Shown piece by piece: positions 16,876 to 27,100 of a stretch of 64,000 nucleotides of DNA; position 1 is the stretch's first letter; each line of letters starts with the position of its first letter. The stretch is from JAPPHA01 sp965220985 (GTDB lineage Bacteria; Pseudomonadota; Alphaproteobacteria; Rhodobacterales; Rhodobacteraceae). Location: positions 2,914,001 through 2,978,000 of the forward strand of contig OZ244854.1 in NCBI GenBank assembly GCA_965220985.1, given 5' to 3'. The notes below the pieces were generated by a model, which saw nothing but the letters and a program-made list of their open reading frames with translations, was not told the DNA's origin and searched no databases. Position numbers and translations under genes: made by a program.

Positions 16876-17096
16876 GGCAACATCCGGTTCATTGAAGTTT
16901 TTCTCCTTGTCAGGTCAGACGGATCGCGGAAACTCGCTGAGTTTCCAAGTTGTTAGTGGAACCGAAACGACGGCGTGCCCTGGACTCTCGCTTGGGCACT
17001 CCGACATGGCGGCCGCGCTTGCTGTTGGCGCTCGTTGCGCGCGACACGAAACCGATCGCGTCATGCCCGAAGGACGAGACTTCAACAGCAAAGACG

Positions 17097-18242
17097 TCAT
17101 TTGACGATCAGTTCCAATGGGTATGACGATAGCGGTTCAGGGCCGTGAGGGGTCACGAGCGAGGTTCGCCCAAGACACATGGCAGTCTGATTGGCGCTGT
17201 CCATGACGATCATGTGCAGGAAAAAGACCATCCCCGCATCGATGACGGTTTCCGCTCCCTCGTAAAACATCTGCGGTTCCATCCAGCTCGGGCTGTATCG
17301 CGCGCCGAGCGAGTATCCGCAGGCATTGAGGCGGCTTTCCGACAGCCCGTGAGCATCGAGGGTTTCGCGATGCGCCTCGAAGGCGTCGCCCATCGTGTTG
17401 CCGGGCTTCAACCGATCTTCGGAATTGACGAGAGCCTCGTGCACGGCGTCATGGAGCGATCGCTGATACGACGTCGGTTCGCCGACGATCACCGTCCTCA
17501 TCATCGCGGCGTGATAATGGCGGAAGACACCTGCCCATTCGAGGGTCAGTTGGTCGATTGACGAAAGGATTCGCCGACCCGAACTGTAACGGCACAGCAG
17601 AGCGTGATCGCCGGAGCCGATAATGAATTCGTTGCCCGGATAGTCGCCATCGCCGGCGAGAATAGCACCTTGCATCGCTGCCAGAACATGGCTCTCCGAA
17701 CCGCCTGGCGTGACGTGTTCGAGCCCAGCGGCGAGAGCGTCATCAGCGAGTTCTGCAGCCCGTCGGACATAGGCGATCTCTGCCTCCGACTTGACGAGGC
17801 GCAACTCAGGAATCAGGTCCGAGGCATCAACCAGTTCTGCGAGTCCTTCAAGGGCGGTCGTCACTCTCTGGCCGTTGTGAAACGTCAACCCGTGGGTGTT
17901 GAACTCGATTCCAAGGCGTTTGTTTGTGAGACCGAGTTCGTCAAGGAGGTTCGCGAGGTCGGTTTCAGGCCTGGCATCCTGGCCGTCTTTCCATATCCGG
18001 ATGTCTTCGATGTTCGAGGTCAGTTCGGCTTGGCGCAGATCGGCAGAACGGGTCAGGAGTGCTGGCTCGGGGCCGCCGATCACCAGACACTGAAAAAAGC
18101 AGAAGCCGAAGGTGTCATAACCGGTCAGCCAGAACTGACTCTCCGGTGCAAAGATCAGCATCCCGTCGAGACGCCTGTTCTCCAGTTCGGATTCCAGCTT
18201 GGCACGACGAACGGCGAACTCTTCGGGCGAAAAATGCAGCAT
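17097..18242 (-). CDS. M24-fold protein, creatinase/ectoine hydrolase (DoeA)-like
   Basis: A 381-residue protein with the two-domain creatinase/prolidase layout: an N-terminal creatinase_N domain (about 1-150) and a C-terminal pita-bread domain. The dinuclear-metal ligands of true M24 peptidases are replaced. The first Asp motif reads TLEWAGVFRHYHAAMMRTV (Asp to Glu and Asp to Ala), the His motif reads CGYSLGARY (Tyr at the His position), and the Glu motif reads MVFFLHMIVM. The same pattern (CGY.IG..Y.P.W) is known in ectoine hydrolase DoeA and other metal-free relatives, which cleave C-N bonds in small molecules. An amidohydrolase for an osmolyte or guanidino compound is more likely than a peptidase. 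No ectoine genes are nearby. Confidence 0.8.
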   Translation of the reverse strand: MLHFSPEEFAVRRAKLESELENRRLDGMLIFAPESQFWLTGYDTFGFCFFQCLVIGGPEPALLTRSADLRQAELTSNIEDIRIWKDGQDARPETDLANLLDELGLTNKRLGIEFNTHGLTFHNGQRVTTALEGLAELVDASDLIPELRLVKSEAEIAYVRRAAELADDALAAGLEHVTPGGSESHVLAAMQGAILAGDGDYPGNEFIIGSGDHALLCRYSSGRRILSSIDQLTLEWAGVFRHYHAAMMRTVIVGEPTSYQRSLHDAVHEALVNSEDRLKPGNTMGDAFEAHRETLDAHGLSESRLNACGYSLGARYSPSWMEPQMFYEGAETVIDAGMVFFLHMIVMDSANQTAMCLGRTSLVTPHGPEPLSSYPLELIVK

Positions 18243-18666
18243 GCGGAATGATCCGGTTCAGCAATCAGTAACGATGAAGTCGATACCCCCGTTCGATCGG
18301 CTCGGTCAACGGGAAGCTCGCACAATGCCTTCGGTTTTGTGCAGAGCCGTCACGCTCGCGACAGTTCGGGCGGCGTCAGTCGCGCCCGGTAATGCGGGAC
18401 ACCGTCGATCGTCACGATCATGGTTAACGGGCAGGCAGAGAGCGTGGAATCTCTCGGTATCCATGGCACATCGCCACCGAATGGCTTAGGAGTCTCGATT
18501 GCCAGTCAAATTGGGCTGCAAGCACAGTTGCCATGTTGGTCTGCTCGATTCGTGCTTGAGTGACGGTGCGGCAGGGATGATCGAGACGATCGGGGAGGCG
18601 AGATGACAACTGCCGCGACACTTCGCAACAGCCGGACCCGCTCGAGCCAATGAACGGGATGCCGTC
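18243..18666. promoter_or_regulatory. divergent promoter region, no gene recognised
   Basis: This 424-bp region separates the M24 gene from the MFS gene, which are divergently transcribed. Open frames on both strands have no recognisable similarity. It must hold both promoters, but I cannot place them with confidence. Confidence 0.4.
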
Positions 18667-19908
18667 ATGTTGACGAGGCGAATGCTGTTCTCGGACTGGC
18701 AAGGCGTGCTGCAGAACGGGTGGCGTGACCCGCAGATTTTCCTGCTGATTCTTGCGTTGTCCGTGCCGGTCGCGTTCGAAACCTGGATGGCGCTGATCAA
18801 CAATTTCGCGGTCGACGAAGTCGATTTCAGCGGGCTTGAGCGCGGCATACTCGAGACGATTCGCGAAATTCCCGGCTTCCTTGCCTTCACCGTCGTCTAT
18901 TTGCTGCTCATCTGGCAGCAGCAAACCTTTGCCATTCTTTCGATCTCGGTCATGGGGCTTGGCGTGGCGATCACGGGCATGCTGCCCACGGTGTGGGGAC
19001 TGTACTTCACGACGATCGTCATGTCGGTCGGGTTTCACTATCTCTCGACGATCAAGCAGTCCCTGGCCATGCAATGGACATCGGTCGAAATGCTGCCGCT
19101 GGTTCTCGGCCGAATGGCGGCGGTCGCATCTGCTGGCTCGCTGATTTCCTACGGCTTCGTCTATGTCGCCTTTGAATTCCTCGAATCGCCCTACTGGGTC
19201 GTCTATGCGGTCGCCGGTGTGATGACCATGGGACTTGGCGCCTTGTGCCGGTTTTCGTTCCCGCGGTTTTCCGTTTCCGGCTATCAGGCGATGACCCTCG
19301 TGCTCAGGAGGCGGTACTGGCTCTATTACGCGCTCGAATTCATGTCAGGCGGGCGCCGTCAGATCTTCGTGGGCTTCGCCGCATTCCTGATGGTCTGGAA
19401 GTTCGAGTATCGCCCCGAAGCGATCGTTGCGCTGTTCGCGGCCAACCACATCATGGCCATGTGGCTCGCACCACGCGTCGGTCGTCTGATCATGCGGTGG
19501 GGCGAAAGGCCGGTTCTCGTGTTCGAGTACGTAGGTCTGATCGGAATATTCGTGTCCTACGCGCTGGTCGAGACCGCATGGCTCGCTGCAGTTCTCTACA
19601 TACTCGATCACCTGTTCTTCGCCATGGCGATCGCGATCCAGAGCTATTTCAGGAAAATCGCGAATTACGAGGACATCGCAGGGACTGCCGGCGTCGCGTT
19701 CACCATCAACCACATCGCGGCGGTGACCATGCCGTGGGTTCTTGGACTGATCTGGGTTGCAGATGAAGACGGTCGCATGATCGTGTTTCTGATCGGGGCG
19801 GTAATGGCATGCATTTCGCTCGGGTTGGCTTTCCTCATTCCGCGCCAGCCGCGTGCCGGTTTCGAAACGATGCTGAACCAGAAGCAGACTGCGCGAACGA
19901 CTGTCTGA
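18667..19908 (+). CDS. major facilitator superfamily (MFS) transporter
   Basis: A 413-residue inner-membrane protein with about twelve hydrophobic segments split by a central loop around residues 190-215, the MFS layout. The first ~30 residues are cytoplasmic and the N-terminal half contains a large loop with an acidic stretch (about residues 45-60). Later segments include MSGGRRQIFVGFAAFLMVWKF and INHIAAVTMPWVLGLIW. No substrate signature is recognised. The gene ends about 230 bp before the IS1634-type transposase and is the last core-like gene before the accessory stretch. Confidence 0.82.
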   Translation: MLTRRMLFSDWQGVLQNGWRDPQIFLLILALSVPVAFETWMALINNFAVDEVDFSGLERGILETIREIPGFLAFTVVYLLLIWQQQTFAILSISVMGLGVAITGMLPTVWGLYFTTIVMSVGFHYLSTIKQSLAMQWTSVEMLPLVLGRMAAVASAGSLISYGFVYVAFEFLESPYWVVYAVAGVMTMGLGALCRFSFPRFSVSGYQAMTLVLRRRYWLYYALEFMSGGRRQIFVGFAAFLMVWKFEYRPEAIVALFAANHIMAMWLAPRVGRLIMRWGERPVLVFEYVGLIGIFVSYALVETAWLAAVLYILDHLFFAMAIAIQSYFRKIANYEDIAGTAGVAFTINHIAAVTMPWVLGLIWVADEDGRMIVFLIGAVMACISLGLAFLIPRQPRAGFETMLNQKQTARTTV

Positions 19909-20137
19909 GGCGCGATGTCCCGCGCTCGGCCGAGGTCATGATGTTCAAACGGGGGGCATGTTGCCCTGTCCGAGTTGCCTCGACATGACCCCTTGAAATC
20001 AGATGACTGTCAGGTGCGCGATTGAGAATTCGTCGCGGGATCGGGATTTCCGCCCAGAACGATGAATTTGCCCTTGCAAGCGGGTGAATCCTTGCAAATC
20101 ATGACAGCAATCGCCTTTCGATGCAGGGTTTCCAACC

Positions 20138-21901
20138 GTGGCAATTTACGTCGAAGTCATCCCCAATCGATCTTCGCCGCCGGCCATTCTGCTGCGAGAG
20201 GCATGGCGTGACGGAAAGAAGATCAGAAAGAAGACACTGGCCAATCTTTCCAAGATGCCCCCCGAATTCGTCGACGCCATCCGTGCTACCCTCGAGGGAG
20301 GCGTGATGTACGCGTCCATCAATGACGCTATCAAGATCCACAGAGCTCTCCCCCATGGCCACGTGGTTGCAGCGCTGGAAACGCTCCGCTCCCTGGGACT
20401 GGTCGAACTCCTGGGTCGCAAGGCAGACCGAAGGCGGACCCTCGCCGTCGCGGCAATCGTTGCTCGCGCCATCGATCCAGCCTCACGGATGGCCACCACT
20501 TGTGGCACGTTGCAGGAAACCGTCACCAGCAGTCTCGGTACCGTGCTCGATCTTGGGCACGTCTCCGAAGACGAGATGCTGGCCATGCTCGACTGGCTCG
20601 TGAAACAACAGCCACGGGTCGAGAAGAGCCTCGCCAATCGCCACCTGACCGAAGGCAAGCCCCTCGTGGTCCATGATGTCTCGACCAGTTTCATCGAACG
20701 ACGGCAGCGCCCGTTCGCGGCATTCGGACACAGTCGAGGCGGCAAGAAGGGCAAGAAGCGGATCACCTACGGACTGTTGTGCGCTTCAGACGGCTGTCCG
20801 GTGGCAGTCGAGGTCTTTGCCGGCAACACCGGCGATCCCTCCGCCGTGGCATCGCAGGTGGAACGGGTGCGCTCCCGCTTTGGTCTCGACCGCATTGCCA
20901 TGGTGGGCGATCCGGGGATGCTGAACACGGCCCGCATCCGCAAAGACCTCAAGCCGGTGAACCTCGATTGGATTTCGGCGCTCAAGACCTCGGACATCCG
21001 CAAGCTCCTGCGTCGGTCGGATCCGGAAAAATCGGCACCGCTCGTCCCCGAAGAATCGGTGCCCGATGCGGTGACTGAAGTCACGAGCCCGGAATTTCCC
21101 GGTGAACGGTTGATCGTCTGCCTGGACCCGCGCCTGCGGGAGGAACGGGCCCGCAATCGGGTCGAACTGCTCCAAGCGACGGAGGTAGCGCTCGCGACGA
21201 TCGCGAAATCGGTGAAGTCGGGCCGCCTCAAGGGGAGCGAGGCCATCAACTGCCGGGTGGGTCGCGACGTCAACCGCCGCGAGGTCAAAAAGCACTTCAC
21301 GATCACCGTCACCGACAACAGCATTGCTTGGAGCCGCCGGGAGGACCGAAGTGCCGAAGAAAGTCGGCTTGACGGCGTCTACGTGATCCGCACCAGTCTC
21401 AGGCGCGACGCCATCGGATCGCAGGAGGCTGTGGCAGCGTACATGAACATCGCGCACGTTGAGCGCGCATTTCCAACGCTGGATGCACCCGAACTGTCTC
21501 TCCTCCCGGTCCGTGCCTGTTCGGAAGACCATGTGCGGGCGCACGCGTTCCTGTGCATGTTGGCCTGTCATGTCGAGTGGCACCTTCGCCAGCGGCTGGC
21601 ACCGCTTTTGTGCGAGGACGCCGATTGTGAACTTGAAGGGTCAGAGCTTGTTTCTCCGAAGGAGCAAGCGGCTGTCACTAAAAGCGCCGATACCAAGACT
21701 GCCGCCGATCGGCCTGCCCAAGACGTGCCGGTTCACAACCTGACGACGCTTCTTGCCGACCTCGCGACCCTGACATTGAACGAGGTGACGATGCCGAGCA
21801 GTCCGGACCATCCTGTTCCGTTGCTGGCGCAGCCGACACCGCTGCAAAGCAGGGCATTCGAACTGCTGGATTTCGACTTGGCAACCGATGTTTCCATGTA
21901 A
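20138..21901 (+). mobile_element. IS1634-family transposase
   Basis: A 587-residue DDE transposase of the IS1634 (IS4 superfamily) group, starting at a GTG. The catalytic triad can be placed: Asp180 in VVHDVSTSF, Asp258 in AMVGDPGML, and Glu442 in IAHVERAF, the last being the usual Y-x-x-I-x-x-x-E-R-x-F context (AYMNIAHVERAF). The frame is intact from end to end, so the element may still be active. Terminal inverted repeats and target duplications could not be fixed by eye in the ~200 bp on each side. It marks the left border of an accessory stretch that reaches to the giant gene. Confidence 0.92.
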
Positions 21902-22132
21902 CGGCAAGCTTGCAGCCAGGCCTCGATTTCAATGGGCTGCTGGTTCGAGAAGATGCTTCTTGATCGGCAACACCGTAATGATTCGTGCAGTTGCTTCGTC
22001 TTGCCATTTGGTGGTTGTTTTCAGACATCGAGCGATCACCCTCCATGACCCAACATCGGCACGCGCATCACAAACTTTTGCGGCACGCCTGTTTGCCGGA
22101 GCGATCGTGGAAGCTACGGACCGACGGATGCC

Positions 22133-22561
22133 TCAATGTGTCCCAAACAGCAAAAGGAACACGAAGAACGCTAAATTCACGGCAAGGAGCGCGCCGTAAA
22201 ACCGAAATACTGACCAGGACCAGGCAACATTCCAGACTGACCCAACGGAGTTTACGAATGGGCGATAATCCAGGTCGAAAGGTCTGATCGCTTTGCCGTC
22301 CAAAACGGCTTGGTACAGTTTGATGTAGCATCTCTCCAGATGCAGGTACCTGGCGTCCATCGACCAGAACGCGATGACCGGGATGCAGCCTCCGAGCCCA
22401 ATCAGCCAATGCGTGTTGTCCGACAATCCCGAGAACACGAGAGCTGCAGCGACAAGCAAGACTGCCCATGTCTTCATCTGCGCGCTTGCGCTTGCCATGC
22501 GAGCAACGACGCCTTGCACCAGTTTCAGGTGTTCGGCGGCATTCTGACGATCATCGTTCAT
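22133..22561 (-). CDS. small conserved membrane protein of unknown function
   Basis: A 142-residue protein with an amphipathic N-terminus (HLKLVQGVVARMASASAQMK), two adjacent hydrophobic segments (about 31-66), a conserved-looking FWSMDARYLHLERCYIKLYQ stretch on the inner side, and a C-terminal pair of hydrophobic segments (about 113-140). The pattern 'Q-x-V-x-R-M-A ... K-x-W ... F-W-x-x-D-x-x-Y-L-x-x-E-R' recurs in small uncharacterised bacterial membrane proteins that often sit in accessory regions. It lies between an intact IS and a helicase remnant, which suggests a decayed mobile or defence locus. Function is unknown. Confidence 0.65.
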   Translation of the reverse strand: MNDDRQNAAEHLKLVQGVVARMASASAQMKTWAVLLVAAALVFSGLSDNTHWLIGLGGCIPVIAFWSMDARYLHLERCYIKLYQAVLDGKAIRPFDLDYRPFVNSVGSVWNVAWSWSVFRFYGALLAVNLAFFVFLLLFGTH

Positions 22562-23089
22562 CCTCGAAGTCTATCACCGCGATCAACGAAAAAAAATGAT
22601 TTGAGAGGTCGAACGTCTCGGGATGCTTGATGACTTCACGCGCGTGCTGAAGGATCGCGCAGAAATGGCTTGTTCTTCGGGTTGGTGTCTTTCAACCTTG
22701 CGTGATGTTCGCCTGCGGCATTAGCAAATTCCTGTCTGACGACAGGATCTGCATCTTCCCAAACGAGCAAATCGGCTCGCGCTCAACCCGGCGTATGGAT
22801 CCCTCTCTCTCGAACTTCTTGCACTTTTGATGTGGGCTCTGCACTGAAAATTTCTGTTAAAGTACGGTTTTGTCCTTAGCTGTCGCTTTCTGTCCTGTCA
22901 CGGATATGGGAACAAACTTGTGAGTCTCGGCTCCGAGGTGCTTGAACACCCGTGACTGAAGCGGGGTCTGGGTGGTCATGATCGGAAGATCGGTCTTGCT
23001 CGCCCCAGGCAGCTGGACCTCGTTCACCGCCACGGTGGACAGGTCGTCGAGCAGTCGTCTGACGGCGCTCTACTACTCAGCGATGTTGG
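22562..23089. other. accessory non-coding stretch, possible decayed genes
   Basis: No intact gene is visible in these 528 bp. On the minus strand a 47-codon protein-like stretch (around 22775-22636) reads DLLVWEDADPVVRQEFANAA and onward, but has no start and no recognised family. The sequence is punctuated by stops in all frames, consistent with decayed DNA. Confidence 0.35.
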
Positions 23090-23845
23090 TGAGCGTCTGG
23101 GAATCATCACCATTTCTACACTGTGTTCAAGACACAGGAAGAGTTCATGAGCGTGGCGGAGGACGGCACGCCCGTGGAATATTGCCGATCAGCGGCGTCA
23201 TCTGCCTGGACATGAAACTGATTCTTTGGGGAAGCGATCGCGCGTGGCCGACCTCGGTTTCTCTGCCCCGCGCGTCACCGTCCTCCTGGAGTTGATCGGC
23301 AGTCCGCCGAGTTTTGCGGGTTTTCCGGGAGTTGTCCACGACCGGATCATCGACCGCATGCGTGAAGTCTTTTTCAAGACCGACATTCCGCTGCATCTCG
23401 ACCAGAAGGCAGGTCGCCTCCTCATCAATGCGAGAAAACCGATCGTCCAGTTAAGGCTTGATCGCCACTCAATTCTTCGACGGGAAAAACGGCGATGGAT
23501 CCTTGCGACTTGGGCAGGAAACACAAAGACCAACACGCATGCACTCGTTCTCGCGAGCAGAGGATTCCGTGTGGGAATGGATGACGGGTTTCTCGAGATC
23601 ATTGAGAGTCGGACATGCCTCGTCTGAAATTCGTTCATGAGGAGGTCGCGGAAGGCGCTCCGCCGAGAACGGAAGAAATCCTGACCCGAGACAAAGACCA
23701 TTACGACGGCAAATTCCATCCATTTCTGCCAAAGAAGGCTCTGTTTCTGGATGCCGAAGCCAGCAGGCTCGACCTTGATTCTGTTCCGTTGCTTTCTGAT
23801 GGCATTCTCACCGGCAGAAAGCCCGTTCATTCCGTTCGTCGATGA
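23090..23845 (+). pseudogene. frameshifted remnant of an SF2 (DEAD/DEAH-box, Lhr/Ski2-like) helicase C-terminus
   Basis: Four collinear pieces in shifting frames match the C-terminal region of a DEAD/DEAH-box helicase group as I know it. The pieces are FYTVFKTQEEFMSVAEDG (from 23102), then GILPISG...MKLILWG, then APRVTVLLELIGSPPSFAG with HDRIIDRM...ATWAGNTKTNTHALVL (to 23627), then EEILTRDKDHYDGKFHPFLP...LDLDSV (from about 23640). At least three frame changes separate them, and the ATPase core is missing. The gene is therefore a dead fragment. Such helicases are common in phage-defence islands. The identification rests on motif order recalled from the family, not on a search. Confidence 0.5.
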
Positions 23846-24179
23846 TCCGTGGCTCCCTTTCCGCGTTTTGGCCAGGAGTCTCGTGCTCTGTTCGCAACTA
23901 TCGGCTGAGGTTGAGTTCTCACTCTAAATCACGCCATCCAACAAAGTTTCGATGAAAAAACCGTATCTTTGATAAATCTCTACAGTTCACGAGTTGGTCC
24001 AATGAAATTCACACCGCTGGTTCTTTCAGAAACGCATTGAGAATTGATGTCGGATTTCGCACCAGATGAATCAGGGATGAGATGTTGACGAGTCAAACGC
24101 AGTGGGCAACAATGGTTAGTGAAAACGATAGCGATCAAGTGCCGTATTGAGGCTTGTGTCCGAATTGGAAGGGACTGAA
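23846..24179 (+). promoter_or_regulatory. upstream region of the giant surface-protein gene
   Basis: This 334-bp, comparatively AT-rich stretch contains no protein-like frame. A possible sigma-70 promoter is TTGACG (24085-24090), 17 bases, then AACAAT (24108-24113), about 67 bp before the ATG. The match of the second box is weak (4 of 6). A ribosome site GGAAGGGA lies just before the start at 24180. Confidence 0.35.
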
Positions 24180-27100
24180 ATGTCAACAGATGTGGTGAAT
24201 ACGTCATTGGGGTTTCTGACGACCAGATTTGGATTTCGCTCGTGGCTATACGTTGGAATGACATGTATTGCTGTGTCGGTATTTCTGGGCTTGTCGTCGG
24301 CAGCCCATGCAATACCGTCACAACCAGCCAATTTCACGTCAAGTCCCGGCTTTGGCCGGGTCGTTCTGTCGTGGTCGGATCCCTCGAACGCCAGCGTCAC
24401 GAGGTACCAGCTTCGCTGGAAGGCGGGCTCGGGCTTCGGGGCGGGCGACGACGGCCTGTGGGCGGACATCGAGGGCAGCGGCGCGAGCACGACCGGCCAC
24501 GTCGTGACCGGGCTGGCGAACGGAACGAGGTACGCGTTCGAACTGCGCGCCGTGGGCGGGAACGACCTCGGCGATGCGGCGAGCGTTTCGACGGCGACGC
24601 TGGCGCTTCCTGCTCGGCCGACGGGTCTTGTCGCGAGCAGTGCTGCTTATGGCCAGGTCGGTCTTTCCTGGTCCGACCCTTCGGACGGCAGCATCACGAA
24701 GTACCAGTTGCGCTGGAAGGCGGGTTCGAGCTTTGCGGCCGGCGACGATCTGTGGACGAACATTGTCGGCAGCGGTTCGGGCACGACCGTTCACGCCGTT
24801 CTCGGCCTTGCGCACGGGACGCAGTACGTGTTCCAGCTGCGCGCGGTGAATGGTGGCGGCGCGGGGGCTGCATCGGACGAGGTCGTCGCTTCGACGCTGG
24901 CGCTGCCGTCGCGTCCGGCGGAGTTGACTGCGGTTGGCGGTGCTGGGCAGGTGACGCTTTCGTGGTCCGATCCCTCGGACGACAGCATCGCGAAGTACCG
25001 GCTTCGCTGGAAGGCGGGTTCGAGCTTTGCGGCCGGCGACGACCTGTGGACGGACATTGCGGGCAGCGGTTCGGGCACGACCGGCCACACGGTGACCGGG
25101 CTGACGAGTGGCACGGAGCACGTTTTCCAGGTTCGCGCGGTGAACGGCGGCGGCGCGGGTCCGGGGTCTGATCTGGCCCTTGCGACGACCTCCGGCGGTC
25201 CGGCACGTCCTGGCGGTCTGGTTGCGGTCGCCGGCCAGACCGACGTTGAGCTGACGTGGGACAATCCGTCCGACAGCAGCATCACGAAGTACGAGCTTCG
25301 CTGGAAGGCGGGTTCGAGCTTTGCGGCCGGCGACGACCTGTGGACGGACATCGCGGGCAGCGGTTCGGGGACGACCGGCCACACCGTGAGCGGGCTGAGC
25401 GACGGCGTCGAGTACGTGTTCCAGGTCCGCGCGACGGGTTCCTCGGGCATCGGTCGGGCCTCGGACGAGGTGACGGCGGTTCCCAGCGTCTGCGCTGACA
25501 GCGTCGCGGTCGCGGGTTTCACCAGTCGGAACATCGTTCACGATTGCCGCATTCTGCTGGGACTGAAGGACGAGCTGCGCGGGAGCAAGAGCCTCAACTG
25601 GAGCCCTTCGGTTTCGATGACCTCTTGGAAGGGCCTGTGGACCGTCTTTCCCTACGGGCTGTATGGCCTGGAGCTGGAGAATGCCGGCTTGACGGGGAGC
25701 GTTCCCGGGGAACTGAGCAAGCTTTCAACTTCGATTCTTCTGGATCTGTCCGGCAATCAGCTGACCGGGAGCATTCCGCCGGAACTGTCCCGGTTTTCGG
25801 ATCTGGGCACGCTGGACCTGTCCGGCAATCGACTGTCCGGGAGCATTCCGCCCGAGCTGTCTCGGATTTCGGAGCTGGACACGCTGGACCTGTCCGACAA
25901 CGATCTGACCGGGAGCATTCCGCCCGAACTGTCTCGGCTTTCGGAGCTGGACACGCTGAACCTGTCCGGCAATCGACTGACCGGGAGCATTCCGCCCGAA
26001 CTGGGACGGCTGTCGAAACTGACGTTTCTTCGTTTGTACGACAACGATCTGACCGGGAGCATTCCGTCCGAGTTGGGTCAGCTGTCCAAATTGCTGCGGT
26101 TCGAGCTGCACGACAACGACCTGACGGGCAGGATTCCGCCTGAACTGGCCGGTCTTGGCGCGGTGAGGTGGCTCGGCCTGCACGGCAACCGGTTGAGCGG
26201 AACGGTGACGCTTTCGCTGTCCCCGGATCGGGTTTCCGAGAACGGAGGCGCACAGACGGTCTCCGTGACTGCCGCTCTTGACAGGGGCGCGGCCTGGTAC
26301 CACGGGTTCGACGGCCGGCCGCTTTCGATGACGCTCGACGTGGGCGCGTCGGGCGACAGCGCTGTTTCGGGCACGGACTACGGTGCCGTGGCGGATCTTC
26401 CGCTCTCGATACCGACCAGTTCCGGCGCGGTCAGCGGCAGCTTCGCCATCACGCCGACGGACAACGCGACAGCCGCAGGCGCGAAGACGGTCACGGTCGG
26501 TTCCGGCGCGGTGACGGGGGGGCCTCGCATCCAGCTTTCGGTCGAGAGCGTCAGCTTGGCGATTGGCGACGACGAGAGCGTTCCCGCTGCGCCGTCGGGA
26601 TTGGCTGCGACCCCGGGCGCGGGTCGGGTCGTGCTGTCGTGGTCGGATCCTTCGGACGTCAGCATCACGAAGTACCAGCTTCGCTGGAAGGCGGGGACGG
26701 GTTTCACGACCGCGGATGCCTGGACGGACATTGCGGGCAGCGGCTCGGGGACGACGGGTCACACCGTTTCTGGCCTTGCGAACGGCACGCAGCACGTTTT
26801 CGAGCTGCGCGCGGTGAGCGGGAACGACGTGAGCGTCGCCGCGCGGGTGTCGGCGACGACGTTGGGACAGCCATCGATGCCGACGGGACTTTCGGCGACG
26901 GCGGGTGCGGGCCAGATCGCTCTTTCCTGGTCCGATCCTTCGGACAGCAGCATCGCGAAGTACCAGCTTCGCTGGAAGGCGGGGACGGGTTTCACGACCG
27001 CGGATGCCTGGACGGACATTGCGGGCAGCGGCTCGGGCACGACCGGTCACACGGTGACCGGGCTGACGAGTGGCACGGAGCACGTGTTCCAGCTGCGCGC

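Noticed and set aside
17097..18242. DMSP lyase DddP
   Set aside because: DddP is an M24-fold protein with a different N-terminus and retains metal ligands; this sequence matches the DoeA/creatinase pattern better.
19909..20137. Terminal inverted repeat of the IS1634 element
   Set aside because: Short matches (TGCAAGC) to the right flank are too weak to define an end.
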